Positions 28,630 through 37,824 of a stretch of 64,000 nt of DNA are shown here, one piece after another (positions within the stretch are counted from its first letter, which is position 1; every line of letters begins with the position of its first letter). Origin of the DNA: Leisingera thetidis (lineage in GTDB: Bacteria; Pseudomonadota; Alphaproteobacteria; Rhodobacterales; Rhodobacteraceae); assembly GCF_025857195.1 (NCBI RefSeq), contig NZ_CP109787.1, forward strand, positions 1,305,501 to 1,369,500, given 5' to 3'. Under the pieces are notes generated by a model that saw nothing but the letters and a program-made list of their open reading frames with translations, did no database searches and was not told the origin of the DNA. Position numbers and translations under genes: made by a program.

Positions 28630-29271
28630 ATGAAAAAAGTTCTGGCTGTTTTTTCCTGCGCAGCGATGTGCGCGTTTGCATCCGCGTCCTTGGCGGAGGA
28701 TCCGCCCATGGGGTTCTTCGTGACCTCGGCGGGCCCCGGCGATGGCGGCAACCTTGGCGGGCTCGAAGGGGCGGATGCCCATTGCGCCCAGCTGGCCGAA
28801 GCGGCGGGTTCTGCCGGGCGCACCTGGCGCGCCTACCTCAGCACCCAGGAAGAGGGCAAGCGCGGCATCTCCGCCCGCTCCCGCATCGGCACCGGCCCCT
28901 GGTACAACGCCAACGGCGAGCTGATCGCGGTCGATCTGGACCAGCTGCACATCATGCCCAACCTGGTCCTGCGGACCGCGGTCGACGAAAACGGCAACCG
29001 GATCAAGGGCCGCGGCGATGATGTCAACGAGCATGACATCCTGACCGGCACCCAGGCCGACGGCACCGCCTATTTCCCCTGGCAGGAGGGCGACAAGACC
29101 TGCTCGAACTGGACCTCCAACGGCGACGGTGCGGCCACGGTCGGCCACCATGACCGGCATGGCGGCGGCAACACGTCCTGGAATGCGGCGCATGAGTCGC
29201 GCGGATGCAGCGCGGACAACCTGCGCGCCACCGGCGGCAACGGCTATTTCTACTGCTTCGCCGCGGATTGA
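28630..29271 (+). CDS. secreted lectin-like protein
   Basis: 213 aa; ATG at 28630 with TGGGAGG upstream. A signal peptide is clear (MKKVLAVFSCAAMCAFASASLA, cut before EDPP). The mature part begins with MGFFVTSAGPGDGGNLGGLEGADAHCAQLAEAAG and includes WRAYLST, GPWYNANG, DGTAY, CSNWTSNG and WNAAHESRGC, a pattern shared with periplasmic lectin-like proteins of proteobacteria (collagen NC10/C-type-lectin-like fold). Five Cys, probably disulfide bonded. Role unknown. Confidence 0.75.
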   Translation: MKKVLAVFSCAAMCAFASASLAEDPPMGFFVTSAGPGDGGNLGGLEGADAHCAQLAEAAGSAGRTWRAYLSTQEEGKRGISARSRIGTGPWYNANGELIAVDLDQLHIMPNLVLRTAVDENGNRIKGRGDDVNEHDILTGTQADGTAYFPWQEGDKTCSNWTSNGDGAATVGHHDRHGGGNTSWNAAHESRGCSADNLRATGGNGYFYCFAAD

Positions 29272-29441
29272 TCCTGCCGCCCGGAACGAACCGCAGGCGC
29301 CGCGCGGGCGCCTGCCGGATCCGCCGGGCTGGCGCTGCGGTGGGGGCAGGACCGCCTTCCTGCCCGGACTGGCCCGCCCCCTCTTGCCGCCCTTGCCGGA
29401 ACGTGCTTTGAAATCCGCCAACTGACGGACGGAGGCACCCC

Positions 29442-30284
29442 ATGGACCAGAACGCATTGACCCGCATCGCCGAGGCGCTGGAGCGGATGTCGCCCGCCCC
29501 CTTGGAAACCCCGGATTTCAACGCCGCCGGCGCCTTTGTCTGGCATGTGGGCCCGGAGCGGCTGGAGCCGGTTCCGGATGTGAACCGGGTCGATCTGGAC
29601 CTGCTGGTCGGCATCAACCGCTCGCGCGATACGCTGCTGGACAACACCCGCCGTTTTGCGCAAGGTTACGCCGCCAACAACGCGCTTCTGTGGGGCGCGC
29701 GCGGGATGGGGAAATCGAGCCTTGTCAAAGCCGTGCATGGCGCCCTTGCCGCGGATCACCCGGAGCTGAAACTGGTGGAGCTGCAGCGCGAGGATCTGCC
29801 GTCGGTGGCGCGGCTGCTCAACCATCTGCGCGGCGCGGCGCACCGCTTCATCCTGTTCTGCGATGACCTGTCGTTCAGCCATGACGACCAGCACTACAAG
29901 AGCCTCAAGGCGGTGCTGGACGGCGGCATCGAGGGGCGGCCGGAAAACGTGGTGTTCTACGCCACCTCGAACCGGCGCCACCTGATGCCGCGCGACATGA
30001 TCGAGAACGAGCGCTCCAGCGCCATCAACCCGTCGGAAGCGGTGGAGGAAAAGGTGTCGCTGTCGGACCGGTTCGGGCTGTGGCTGGGCTTCCATCCTTG
30101 CGATCAGGACGAATACCTGGCGATGATCCAGGGCTATTGCGCCGCCTATGGCGTCGAGGTGGACGCAGAGGAGCTGCGGGCCGAAGCGGTGGAGTGGCAG
30201 GCCACCCGCGGCGCCCGCTCGGGCCGGGTGGCCTGGCAGTTCTTCACCGATCTGGCCGGGCGGCACGGCGTGGCCCTGCGCTGA
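29442..30284 (+). CDS. DUF815 family AAA+ ATPase
   Basis: 280 aa. Walker A in LLWGARGMGKSSLVKAV (about residue 87), Walker B-like FILFCDDLSFSHDD, sensor region VVFYATSNRRHLMPRDM, and the Arg-rich NPSEAVEEKVSLSDRFGLWLGFHPC block are all typical of this single-domain family. The cellular role is not established; the family is widespread and monogenic. It stands alone, converging on the LysM/M23 gene across a shared terminator region. Confidence 0.92.
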   Translation: MDQNALTRIAEALERMSPAPLETPDFNAAGAFVWHVGPERLEPVPDVNRVDLDLLVGINRSRDTLLDNTRRFAQGYAANNALLWGARGMGKSSLVKAVHGALAADHPELKLVELQREDLPSVARLLNHLRGAAHRFILFCDDLSFSHDDQHYKSLKAVLDGGIEGRPENVVFYATSNRRHLMPRDMIENERSSAINPSEAVEEKVSLSDRFGLWLGFHPCDQDEYLAMIQGYCAAYGVEVDAEELRAEAVEWQATRGARSGRVAWQFFTDLAGRHGVALR

Positions 30285-30330
30285 GCGCGCAGCAGATGCG
30301 CCGTCGGGACAAGCCGGGCGGGAGAGTGCG

Positions 30331-30357
30331 AAAAAGCCCGGCCAATCAGCCGGGCTT
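30331..30357 (-). terminator. terminator of the LysM/M23 gene
   Basis: Arms AAGCCCGGC and GCCGGGCTT around CAATCA, with TTTTT on the minus strand. It lies 27 bases past the minus-strand stop at 30385 and between convergent genes. Confidence 0.85.
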
Positions 30358-30384
30358 GTGTGTGTTCCAAGGGCGCTGCCGCCG

Positions 30385-31620
30385 TCAGTTCAGGTAGCTG
30401 AGCGGGTCGATGCTTTCGAAGCCGTCGCGGACCTCGAAATGCACATAGGCGTCGTCGCCGCTGCGCAGTGAGGCGATGCGCTGGCCGCGCACGACGCTGT
30501 CGCCCTTGTTGACGGTGATGTTGCCGACGTTCTGGTAGACCGTCAGCAGCTTCTGGCTGTGGCGGATCACCACGATCGGCACATTGTTGGAATCTTTGGT
30601 GATCGCCGCCACGGTGCCCGCTTCGGCGGCCGTGACCGGCGCGCCGGCGGCCGCGGCAATGTCGATGCCGTCGTTGCGGCCCTTGGCGTAGGTCTTGATG
30701 ATCTTGCCCTGCACCGGATAGGCCATCGCGGCGCTGCTGGCGCGGCTGGGCTTGGGCAGCTCCGGCGTGGGCAGGGTTTCCGCAGCCGGCTTGACGGCGG
30801 CGGGCTCGACCTTCTCTTCCGGCAGCGGCCGGCTGGCGCTGGGCGGCACTGGCGTTTCAGAGCCGGCGCCCGGCTCGGTCACCGCCACCGGGGCTGCCGC
30901 CGGCGCCAGCTCGGGAGCGCGCTCTTCCTTCAGGGGGATCAGCAGGAACTGGCCTTCGCGCACCGCAAAATCGCTGCCCAGCCCGTTCCACTCGGCCAGC
31001 GATTTCACCGGCACCTGGTAGAGCCGCGAGATGGTATAGGCGGTCTCGCCGCGTTTTACCTTGTGGCGCACCGGCTCCGGGCCGCGCTGCACCTTGGCAG
31101 GCTGCGGATCGGGGACCGGCTGGATCGAGGTGGTGGTCACCGATCCCGGATTGGGCGAGGTCAGCGGCGCGGTGTCGATGGCCTGGCCTGCAAGGCTGGC
31201 GATATCGACCGATCCCGGCGAGGAGCCGGCCCCCGCGGGCAGGCTGTCCGGCGCGCGGCGCGGCAGGGCCAGCACTTCGCCCTGGCGCATCTTGTCGCTG
31301 GATTCCATGCCGTTGAACCGGGCCACTTCCTGGGGCGGCAGGCCGATGCGGGCGGCCACATCCGAGACGGTATCGCCGCGCTGCGCCACCGCCACCTGGT
31401 AGGAGGGGTAGGTGATCAGGCCGCGGGCATCCGGAGAGGGGCGGTTGGCGGTGGCGGACTGGGCGGCGCCGGCGGTGTTGAAAGCCCCCAGCTGGCCGCG
31501 CAGGTCGTAATCCAGCGGGCTTTGGCAGGCAGCCAGCACCCCGGCCAGCGGCAATACGGCCAGCAGCCGTGCACGGGGCAGCCCGCCGAAGGCGGTCCGG
31601 GTGGGGGGGGTCCGGGTCAT
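30385..31620 (-). CDS. lipoprotein with two LysM domains and a degenerate M23 (NlpD/EnvC-like) domain
   Basis: 411 aa; ATG at 31620 with GAGGAG upstream (the in-frame extension to 31674 is poor). Lipobox LAGVLAAC near residue 31. LysM 1 is YQVAVAQRGDTVSDVAARIGLP; LysM 2 is HKVKRGETAYTISRLYQVP. The C-terminal M23 domain reads GRNDGIDIAAAAGAPV and YVHFEVRDG: the first metal His of HxxxD is Asn and the first His of HxH is Val, so it should be catalytically dead, like the activators of amidases AmiA-C. Expected role: outer-membrane-anchored activator of cell-wall splitting at division. Upstream of it lie pcm and surE, the classic surE-pcm-nlpD order. Confidence 0.9.
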   Translation of the reverse strand: MTRTPPTRTAFGGLPRARLLAVLPLAGVLAACQSPLDYDLRGQLGAFNTAGAAQSATANRPSPDARGLITYPSYQVAVAQRGDTVSDVAARIGLPPQEVARFNGMESSDKMRQGEVLALPRRAPDSLPAGAGSSPGSVDIASLAGQAIDTAPLTSPNPGSVTTTSIQPVPDPQPAKVQRGPEPVRHKVKRGETAYTISRLYQVPVKSLAEWNGLGSDFAVREGQFLLIPLKEERAPELAPAAAPVAVTEPGAGSETPVPPSASRPLPEEKVEPAAVKPAAETLPTPELPKPSRASSAAMAYPVQGKIIKTYAKGRNDGIDIAAAAGAPVTAAEAGTVAAITKDSNNVPIVVIRHSQKLLTVYQNVGNITVNKGDSVVRGQRIASLRSGDDAYVHFEVRDGFESIDPLSYLN

Positions 31621-31779
31621 CTTGCTCTCCTCAAAACACGCTTCCCCTTTTTCGCGGGGATTCTCTCGCGTCAATCACTATAGCCCATGCCGCCGGGACG
31701 GCGGCTGATTTCCGCCGTCAGTTTAAGGCCGGGGACGGTGAATTTCAAATGGATGCATTGAATCCGCCGGGCCGCGGCC

Positions 31780-32427
31780 TCAGCTGTCCTTGCCCAGCCC
31801 TTCGAGCAGGGGCACAAAGCGCACCGGGCGCAATTCGTCATACTCCAGCCCGTCCTCGGTCTTGCGCACCCGGATCAGGGTCTGCACGTGGTTGGACTGG
31901 CCCACCGGCAGCACCATGATGCCGCCCACCTTGAGCTGCGCCAGCAGCGGCCCGGGCGGATCCTCGGCCGCCGCCGTCACGATGATGCGGTCGAACGGCG
32001 CCTGTTCGCTCAGGCCGTGGCTGCCGTCGCCGACCAGCGAGGTCACATTGCTGAGGCGCAGGCCGTCGAACACCGCCCGCGCCTCGCGCACCAGCCGGGC
32101 GTGACGGTCGATGGTATAGACCCGGCGCGCCAGTTTCGACAGGATCGCCGCCTGATAGCCGGAGCCGGTGCCGACCTCCAGCACGGTGTCGCGCGGCGAG
32201 ATCTGCAGCGCCTGGGTCATCATCCCCACCACCGAGGGCTGCGAGATGGTCTGGCCGCAGGAAATCGGCAGCGGCACGTCCTCATAGGCGCGCTGCGCAA
32301 AGATGCCGCGCACGAACAGGCCGCGGTCGATCTCCTCGATGGCCTCCAGAACATGGGTGTCGGTGACGCCGCGCGAGCGCACCGAGAACAGGAACTGCAT
32401 CTTGGTTTCCGGGCCGGGTCCGCTCAT
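31780..32427 (-). CDS. pcm: protein-L-isoaspartate O-methyltransferase
   Basis: 215 aa, cytosolic repair enzyme that methylates isoaspartyl residues of aged proteins. SAM motif [16 protein letters not shown] (about residues 82-96), the family block [19 protein letters not shown] and [16 protein letters not shown] are intact. It overlaps the surE stop by 4 bases, so the two are coupled; the LysM/M23 gene lies 159 bases downstream. Confidence 0.95.
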   Translation of the reverse strand: MSGPGPETKMQFLFSVRSRGVTDTHVLEAIEEIDRGLFVRGIFAQRAYEDVPLPISCGQTISQPSVVGMMTQALQISPRDTVLEVGTGSGYQAAILSKLARRVYTIDRHARLVREARAVFDGLRLSNVTSLVGDGSHGLSEQAPFDRIIVTAAAEDPPGPLLAQLKVGGIMVLPVGQSNHVQTLIRVRKTEDGLEYDELRPVRFVPLLEGLGKDS

Positions 32428-33218
32428 GCGCCGGCACTTTCAATCGCCTTCAGCGCGCCGATGGCGTCGCGCGCGGTCAGATCGGCGCGCATCGGGGTGA
32501 CCGAGATATAGCCGTCCAGATTGACCGCCGCGTCCGACCCGGGGGCGGTTCCGGCCTGCTGGTTGCCGCCGCGGATCCATATGCAGCGGCGCCCGGTGGG
32601 GGACAGCTGCTCCTGGGCCGAAAAATGGCTGCCGCGGCGGAAACCCTGGGGGGCCACGCGGGTGCCCTTGACGTCCGCCGCCGGGACCGGCGGGAAATTG
32701 ATGTTGTAGAACAGCCGGTAGTCCTGCGCATCCTGCGGCTGGGCCGCCAGGATCTTCTGCACCAAAGCGGCGCCATGCACGGCGGAAGCCTCGAACGGGT
32801 TTTCGGTTTCGCGGTTGGCGGGGCCGTAATACTGCGACAGCGCCATTGCCGGGATGCCCTGCAGCGCCGCTTCCATGGCGCCGCCCAGGGTGCCGGAATA
32901 GAGCGCGTTTTCCGCCGAGTTGTTGCCGCGGTTCACCCCCGACAGCACCAGGTCGGGCTTGTTGCCCTGCAGCGCCACATGAATGCCCGCCAGCACGCAG
33001 TCGGCGGGCGAGCCTTCGGCGGCAAAGCGGCGGCTGCCCAGCTGGCTGAGCATGGTGGGGCGGGTGTAGGTGATGCAATGGCCGACGCCGGACTGTTCGA
33101 ATGCCGGCGCCACGGTCCAGACCTCGCCGTCCGGGCCTGCGACCTCATGGGCGATGGCGTCGAGGATGGCGAGCCCTTCGGCGCTGATGCCGTCGTCATT
33201 GGTGATCAGAATGCGCAT
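32424..33218 (-). CDS. surE: 5'-nucleotidase/survival protein SurE
   Basis: 264 aa; ATG at 33218 gives the family N-terminus [16 protein letters not shown] with the metal-binding DD pair at residues 8-9. Other family parts: [22 protein letters not shown] and [10 protein letters not shown]. It hydrolyses nucleoside 5'-monophosphates under stress. First gene of surE-pcm-nlpD-like. Confidence 0.95.
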   Translation of the reverse strand: MRILITNDDGISAEGLAILDAIAHEVAGPDGEVWTVAPAFEQSGVGHCITYTRPTMLSQLGSRRFAAEGSPADCVLAGIHVALQGNKPDLVLSGVNRGNNSAENALYSGTLGGAMEAALQGIPAMALSQYYGPANRETENPFEASAVHGAALVQKILAAQPQDAQDYRLFYNINFPPVPAADVKGTRVAPQGFRRGSHFSAQEQLSPTGRRCIWIRGGNQQAGTAPGSDAAVNLDGYISVTPMRADLTARDAIGALKAIESAGA

Positions 33219-33352
33219 GGGGTGTCTGCCTGCCGTTTTCAACCGGGTTTTCGATTGAATAGGACCTGCGCCGGAACGGGGCAAGGTTTTCACCGTGCTT
33301 TGGGCGATCGGTGTTGCAGGCGGGCAGGGAAGCAACAGGCGGGGCGGCAGAA

Positions 33353-33440
33353 GGGCGGCGGGCAGGCACTCCCGCCGCCCGGACCTGCATCAAAGATGCC
33401 GTCCCGGGCGTTGGGCCGGGCGCCGCGCCGGGCGCGGCGC
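33353..33440 (+). repeat. structured intergenic repeat, copy 2 (GCATCAAAGATGC family)
   Basis: Same plan as 13068-13163: a perfect 10-bp hairpin GGGCGGCGGG/CCCGCCGCCC (33353-33380), the GCATCAAAGATGC hairpin (33387-33399), then TTGGGCCGGGCGCCGCG and a GCGCCGCGC/GCGCGGCGC hairpin (33420-33440). It lies between the surE start and the SDR stop, antisense to their transcription if read in its own direction. Confidence 0.75.
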
Positions 33441-33460
33441 GGGCGCGCGCCGGGGGGCCG

Positions 33461-34108
33461 TCAGTCTGCCAGGATCTGCGGCAGCAGGCGTGCGGCCTCG
33501 TCCTGGATGGAGCTGAGAGGGCCGCGGTCCTCGCCCGGGTGGAAGCGGGCGCGCAGGGCGGTGGCCATCGGCTGCGGCTCCAGAATGCGCACCTGCGGGC
33601 CGGTGCGCGCGGATTCCGCCTGCCAGCTTCGGGCCAGCGCCATCTGCGCCGCCTTGGTGGCGCCATAGGTGCCGTAGAACTTCTCGCCCGCCTTGGGGTC
33701 GTCAAAGAACACCGCGCGGCCCGTCTGGCCCAGGAGCGGCGCCACATAGGCGATCAGCACCGATGCCGCGGTGGCGTTGATGGCAACCGCCTTGGTCCAG
33801 TCCTTGGCCGCCACCGAAGGCGCCGGGCAGAGCGCGGTGGCATGGATCGCGGTGTGCAGCCACAGGTCCAGCTTGCCCCAGCGGTCATGGATGCCGCGGC
33901 ACAGCGTTGCCATCGCCTCGGGCACGGTGATGTCCATCGGCGCCAGGGTGGCAGAGCCGCCCGACGCCTTGATGCGGTCGTCAAGCTCTTCCAGCGCGCC
34001 GGTGGTGCGGGCCACGGCGACAATGTGATGGGTGGGCGCAAGCGCCTCGGCCAGGGCGTTGCCGAGGCCGCGCGATGCGCCGGTGATGAGAGCGATTTTG
34101 TCTGTCAT
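33461..34108 (-). CDS. SDR family NAD(P)-dependent oxidoreductase
   Basis: 215 aa; ATG at 34108. Nucleotide motif ALITGASRGLGNALAEAL (residues 6-23, TGxxxGxG) and AVAR. The catalytic Tyr-Lys appears as YGTYGATKAAQ, and the strand before it (RAVFFDDPKAGEKF) lacks the usual Ser, so activity needs checking. Substrate unknown. The structured repeat copy 2 begins 21 bases beyond its stop. Confidence 0.88.
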   Translation of the reverse strand: MTDKIALITGASRGLGNALAEALAPTHHIVAVARTTGALEELDDRIKASGGSATLAPMDITVPEAMATLCRGIHDRWGKLDLWLHTAIHATALCPAPSVAAKDWTKAVAINATAASVLIAYVAPLLGQTGRAVFFDDPKAGEKFYGTYGATKAAQMALARSWQAESARTGPQVRILEPQPMATALRARFHPGEDRGPLSSIQDEAARLLPQILAD

Positions 34109-34268
34109 GGCACGCCTTGTGGGCCGCAGGCGCGGGCAGGTCAAGGGGGCAGCGCAGAGGGCAGGCAGGCAAAGCGCCGCGGCGGCGCCGCAAGGGGGGA
34201 ATGCGCGGAAATCCCGGGCTGATGCCCGGCCGGGAAACTGCCCACTGCCAGGCGGGGCTGCGGCCGGT

Positions 34269-34541
34269 TCAGCTGCCCGGCATCAGCAGGCGTTTGGTTT
34301 CGCCGCGCTGGTTCAGCACCAGCCCCTGGGCGTCTATGGCCACCACCTGGCCCTGGGACAGGCGGGTGCCGCGGGTGACCGCGCGGGTGCGGCCCGACGG
34401 CAGGCGGATCAGCGCGGTCATGCTGTCCTCGGGGCCGAACAGGCCCAGCAGGCTCAGGTTGCTGCGGTTCACCGCGTTGTTCTGGGTTGCCAGCCCTGCC
34501 ACCTTGGCAGAGGTGCTGTCAGCGTGCGTCGGGTTTTCCAT
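34269..34541 (-). CDS. small protein with a GspC/PilP-like beta domain
   Basis: 90 aa, chosen start MENPTHADSTSAKVAG at 34541 with CAGGA upstream. It has a short low-complexity start, then SLLGLFGPEDSMTALIRLPSGRTRAVTRGTRLSQGQVVAIDAQGLVLNQRGETKRLLMPG, the pattern of the small periplasmic beta domain of type II secretion GspC or pilus PilP proteins, here without a membrane helix. Proteins like this are annotated in other Rhodobacteraceae as pilus-biogenesis related; no pilus gene lies nearby. An alternative start is upstream at 34646. Confidence 0.6.
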   Translation of the reverse strand: MENPTHADSTSAKVAGLATQNNAVNRSNLSLLGLFGPEDSMTALIRLPSGRTRAVTRGTRLSQGQVVAIDAQGLVLNQRGETKRLLMPGS

Positions 34542-34684
34542 GCCGTCCATTCCTGAAAAGTCCGGACGTATCTGGGCTGTCCCGGGCGCCGCATCAAGCG
34601 GTTCTATCCGCCTGTTGCCGGGCATCGGCGGGAAGCCGCGGACCATTGCAACAGGACCGGGAACAGCCGCGCCGCAGCACCCGT

Positions 34685-35263
34685 TCAGGCGTCGAAAACC
34701 AGCGACGGCAGGTCGTGGCCATAGGCATAGAGCAGCTCCAGCAGCTCCTCCAGCTCGGCGCCGTCCTTCTGCAGCGGATAAAGCGGGTGATTCTGCTCGG
34801 TGACCTTCAGTTCCGGGTACTGGCCGCCGGGGCGCATCTCCAGCATGCAGCCTGCGGGCACCGGCATGTCGGGCGGGATCGCATTGGCCAGCCAGGCCGG
34901 GCGGTCGCCCAGCTTTTCGGTCTCGCGCATCTCGAAGAGGTCGAGATAGGCGTCGAAATCATCCCGGCTGAGGCTGGCCCAGGTGCCCAGGATGAACTCC
35001 TCGCCGCGGCTGTTCGCCAGCGGCACCGCCAGCACCGCGCGGATGAAGCGCAGCTCGCCCAGGCGGCAGAAATCCTCGGTCAGGATATCGCCGCGGGTGG
35101 CGAGGACGGCGGAGTTGTCCTCCACCTCCATGTCCTCGGGGCAGATGTCGGGCCGGTCGCAGCTGAGGCTCAGAAGCTGCGCAAAGGTCGCGCCGCAGCA
35201 GCGGCACTGGCGCGGAGAGGTCAGCATGCGGGCAAGATGCGCGTCCAAGGGGCGGCCTTTCAT
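34685..35263 (-). CDS. DUF2199 domain protein
   Basis: 192 aa. N-terminal CRCCGATF zinc-ribbon-like motif (about Cys20-Cys23), then LSCDRPD and the DUF2199 pattern EEFILGTWASLSRDDFDAYLDLFEMRE and LEMRPGGQYPELKVTEQNHPL. The family is uncharacterised. It stands alone between the small GspC-like gene and purF. Confidence 0.82.
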   Translation of the reverse strand: MKGRPLDAHLARMLTSPRQCRCCGATFAQLLSLSCDRPDICPEDMEVEDNSAVLATRGDILTEDFCRLGELRFIRAVLAVPLANSRGEEFILGTWASLSRDDFDAYLDLFEMRETEKLGDRPAWLANAIPPDMPVPAGCMLEMRPGGQYPELKVTEQNHPLYPLQKDGAELEELLELLYAYGHDLPSLVFDA

Positions 35264-35387
35264 CTGGGAGCAAAGGAAAAGGCGCGGGCCGCCGCGGCCA
35301 GCGCCTTTTCCCTGTACGGTTCGCGGCCCTCATACGCGGATGCGGCCGGAAGTTCAAACCCCCCTGCCGGCGGGGCAGGCCGCAGCC

Positions 35388-36908
35388 TCAGCCCGCGGCC
35401 AGCTTGGAGGCGTTCCAGGAGGCGCCGGGGGCGGGCATGTCCTGGATCTTGGCGCTGACCCGGCTGCTGCCTTCCAGCGCCGCGAGGTATTCCGGGGTGA
35501 CGCCGGTGATGTAGTTGCCGTCAAAGCAGGAGCAGTCAAAGCCCTGGATGTCCGGGTTGCCTTCCTGGGCGGCCCAGATCAGGTCCTCGAGCTTCTGGTA
35601 GAACAGCCCGTCGGCGCCCAGCTCCTCGCGGATTTCCTCGACGCTGAGGCCGTTTGCGATCAGCTCGTGCTTGGTCGGCATGTCGATGCCATAGACGTTG
35701 GGATACTTCACCGGCGGCGAGGCGGAGGCGATATAGACCTTCTTGGCGCCGGCCTCGCGGCACATCTGCACGATCTTCTTGATGGTGTTGCCGCGCACGA
35801 TGGAATCGTCGATCAGCAGCACGTTGCGGTCCTTGAACTCCAGCGGGATCGCGTTCAGCTTGCGGCGCACCGATTTCTGCCGCTCGGCCTGGCCCGGCAT
35901 GATGAAGGTCCGGCCCACATAGCGGTTCTTCACCAGACCCTCGCGGTAGCGGATGCCGGTGGAGTTGGCGACTTCCAGCGCCACGGGCCGCGCCGAATCA
36001 GGCACCGGGATGATGCTGTCGATCTCCAGCCCGGCCTCCTGGATCTGCTTGGCCAGCGCCTGGCCCATGCGCAGCTGGGTCTTGTAGACCGAGACGCCGT
36101 CCATCATCGAGTCCGGCCGCGCCAGATAGACATACTCGAAGATGCAGGGGGTCAGCTTGCCCTCGACCGCCTGGAAGCTGTGCATGTTGCCGTCCAGATC
36201 GATCAGGATCGCTTCGCCGGCCTTCACATCGCGCAGCTTCTTGAACCCGTTGATGCCGAACGCCACGTCTTCGGAGGCAATGCAGTAGTCATCGCCCTCG
36301 CCCTGCGCCGGGCGCTTGCCGACCGACAGCGGCCGGATGCCGTGCGGATCGCGGAACGCCAGCATGCCGACACCGGCGATCATGCACAGCACCGAATAGG
36401 CGCCCTGCACCCGCTCCATGGTCATCTTGACGCCGGCAAAGATGTTGCGGATCGGCTCGGCGTTGCCATTCACCTTGATCGCGTCCGCCACCTTGTCGGC
36501 CAGCACGTTCAGCAGGATTTCCGAATCCGAGGTGGTGCGCAGATGGCGGCTGTACTTGCCGGTCACCTTCTCGCGCTGCTCGGCGGTGTTGGTGATATTG
36601 CCGTTATGCACCAGATAGATGCCATAGGGCGCGTTGACAAAGAACGGCTGCGCCTCGGCGGCACTCAGCGAGCCCGCGGTGGGATAGCGCACATGGCCCA
36701 TGCCGACGCGGCCCGTCAGGGTTTCGGCGTCCGACGGCCCGAACACGTCCTTGACCAGGCCGTTGGCCTTGCGCTCGCGGAAGAACTCGCCGGTGTAGGT
36801 CACGATGCCCGAGGCGTCCTGGCCGCGGTGCTGCAGCATCAGGAGCCCGTCATAAATTTCCGCAAAGACATCGGTGTCCCGGCTTGCGATCCCCAAAATC
36901 CCGCACAT
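35388..36908 (-). CDS. purF: amidophosphoribosyltransferase
   Basis: 506 aa. First committed step of purine synthesis: glutamine plus PRPP to phosphoribosylamine. Catalytic Cys2 of the glutaminase (MCGILGIA) is present with the LMLQHRGQDASGIV block; the PRPP site is NVLLIDDSIVRGNTIKKIV (near residue 363). Length is normal. Beyond its stop comes a DUF2199 gene; upstream is a 437-base gap that must hold its promoter. Confidence 0.96.
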   Translation of the reverse strand: MCGILGIASRDTDVFAEIYDGLLMLQHRGQDASGIVTYTGEFFRERKANGLVKDVFGPSDAETLTGRVGMGHVRYPTAGSLSAAEAQPFFVNAPYGIYLVHNGNITNTAEQREKVTGKYSRHLRTTSDSEILLNVLADKVADAIKVNGNAEPIRNIFAGVKMTMERVQGAYSVLCMIAGVGMLAFRDPHGIRPLSVGKRPAQGEGDDYCIASEDVAFGINGFKKLRDVKAGEAILIDLDGNMHSFQAVEGKLTPCIFEYVYLARPDSMMDGVSVYKTQLRMGQALAKQIQEAGLEIDSIIPVPDSARPVALEVANSTGIRYREGLVKNRYVGRTFIMPGQAERQKSVRRKLNAIPLEFKDRNVLLIDDSIVRGNTIKKIVQMCREAGAKKVYIASASPPVKYPNVYGIDMPTKHELIANGLSVEEIREELGADGLFYQKLEDLIWAAQEGNPDIQGFDCSCFDGNYITGVTPEYLAALEGSSRVSAKIQDMPAPGASWNASKLAAG

Positions 36909-37285
36909 TGGCTGGCTCCAATCCCACTTAGGCTTTGCTGTTCGGTTGCTGCTGGAAGCGGTTGTGGCGGCAGTCTAGCGCATTTTCGCGCCCGCGCGCC
37001 AACCGGAGCGTTCTGGCCGCGCCCTGTCCCGATGCGGCGGCACTGGCCGGGGCCTGGAGACCTTCCGCATGCGCGGCAGCACGCGCTGGGCGCGGCGGCA
37101 CATGGCCGGAGGGGCAGGCGGGCAGCGTCTGCGGCAGCGGCAAGGCGGGGTTGCTCCGAATCCGTTTCCTGTTCCGGCCCTCACATAGTGCCTTTCTTCC
37201 CGTCTGTCATCAAAGGATCACAAATCCCTGCTGCAGCGCGGCGGCGGGCTGGGAAGCGGGCAGCCGCCACGGCCCGGCCCGCCGC
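36909..37285. other. intergenic stretch upstream of purF, no gene supported
   Basis: About 377 GC-rich bases between the purF start and the terminator of the GYD-domain gene. The purF promoter should lie near 36909-36980 on the minus strand. No conserved purine-regulator box or RNA gene was recognised; only short frames are open. Confidence 0.5.
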
Positions 37286-37319
37286 AAAAAACAGGCCCGC
37301 CCCAGCGGCGGGGCGGGCC
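37286..37319 (-). terminator. terminator of the GYD-domain gene
   Basis: Perfect 10-bp arms GGCCCGCCCC and GGGGCGGGCC around AGCGGC, with a six-T run on the minus strand (plus-strand A-run at 37286-37291, then CA before the stem). Confidence 0.85.
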
Positions 37320-37345
37320 GGCGGCTGCAACTGCGGCCGGTTTGC

Positions 37346-37678
37346 TCAGCCGCCCGGCGCCTTGTAGGCGCTGGCGATCTTGCCGGCCTTTTTCTGTATC
37401 GCGGTGAACTCGTCCGAGGTGAACGCCCGCACGGTTTTCAGGTTGCTGACAGCGCCGCTGGCGCCGGTCACCAGCAGGCCGGCCAGCAGGTCGCTGATAT
37501 CGTCGATGGTCACCTTGATGGCGAAATCGTTTTCCCCGGTGGTCAGGTAGTAGCTTTCCAGCGTGCCGCCCGCGGCCTCGACAAGGGACCGGGCCGCCGC
37601 CTCGCGGTCGCTCGGGTTCTCGATCACCGCCTTCATGGCAGCGGGCGTGTAGCTGCCGGTCACGATAAATCTTGGCAT
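37346..37678 (-). CDS. GYD domain protein
   Basis: 110 aa; ATG at 37678. The family pattern is clear: MPRFIVTGSYTPAAMKAVIENPSDREAAARSLVEAAGGTLESYYLTTGENDFAIKVTI. It folds as a ferredoxin-like dimer; function unknown. It has its own terminator. Confidence 0.88.
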   Translation of the reverse strand: MPRFIVTGSYTPAAMKAVIENPSDREAAARSLVEAAGGTLESYYLTTGENDFAIKVTIDDISDLLAGLLVTGASGAVSNLKTVRAFTSDEFTAIQKKAGKIASAYKAPGG

Positions 37679-37824
37679 AATGACTCTCCCTGGGGGGAGC
37701 GGGCCGCCCATGGACAGGATGCCGCACAGTTTCAGCCCGCGCGTCCCCCGCTTCGGATCATATCACATTTCCGTCAGCTTGGCATTGGCGGGGCGCAGGC
37801 ATCCCGGCGGCTGCAGCCCGTGCG

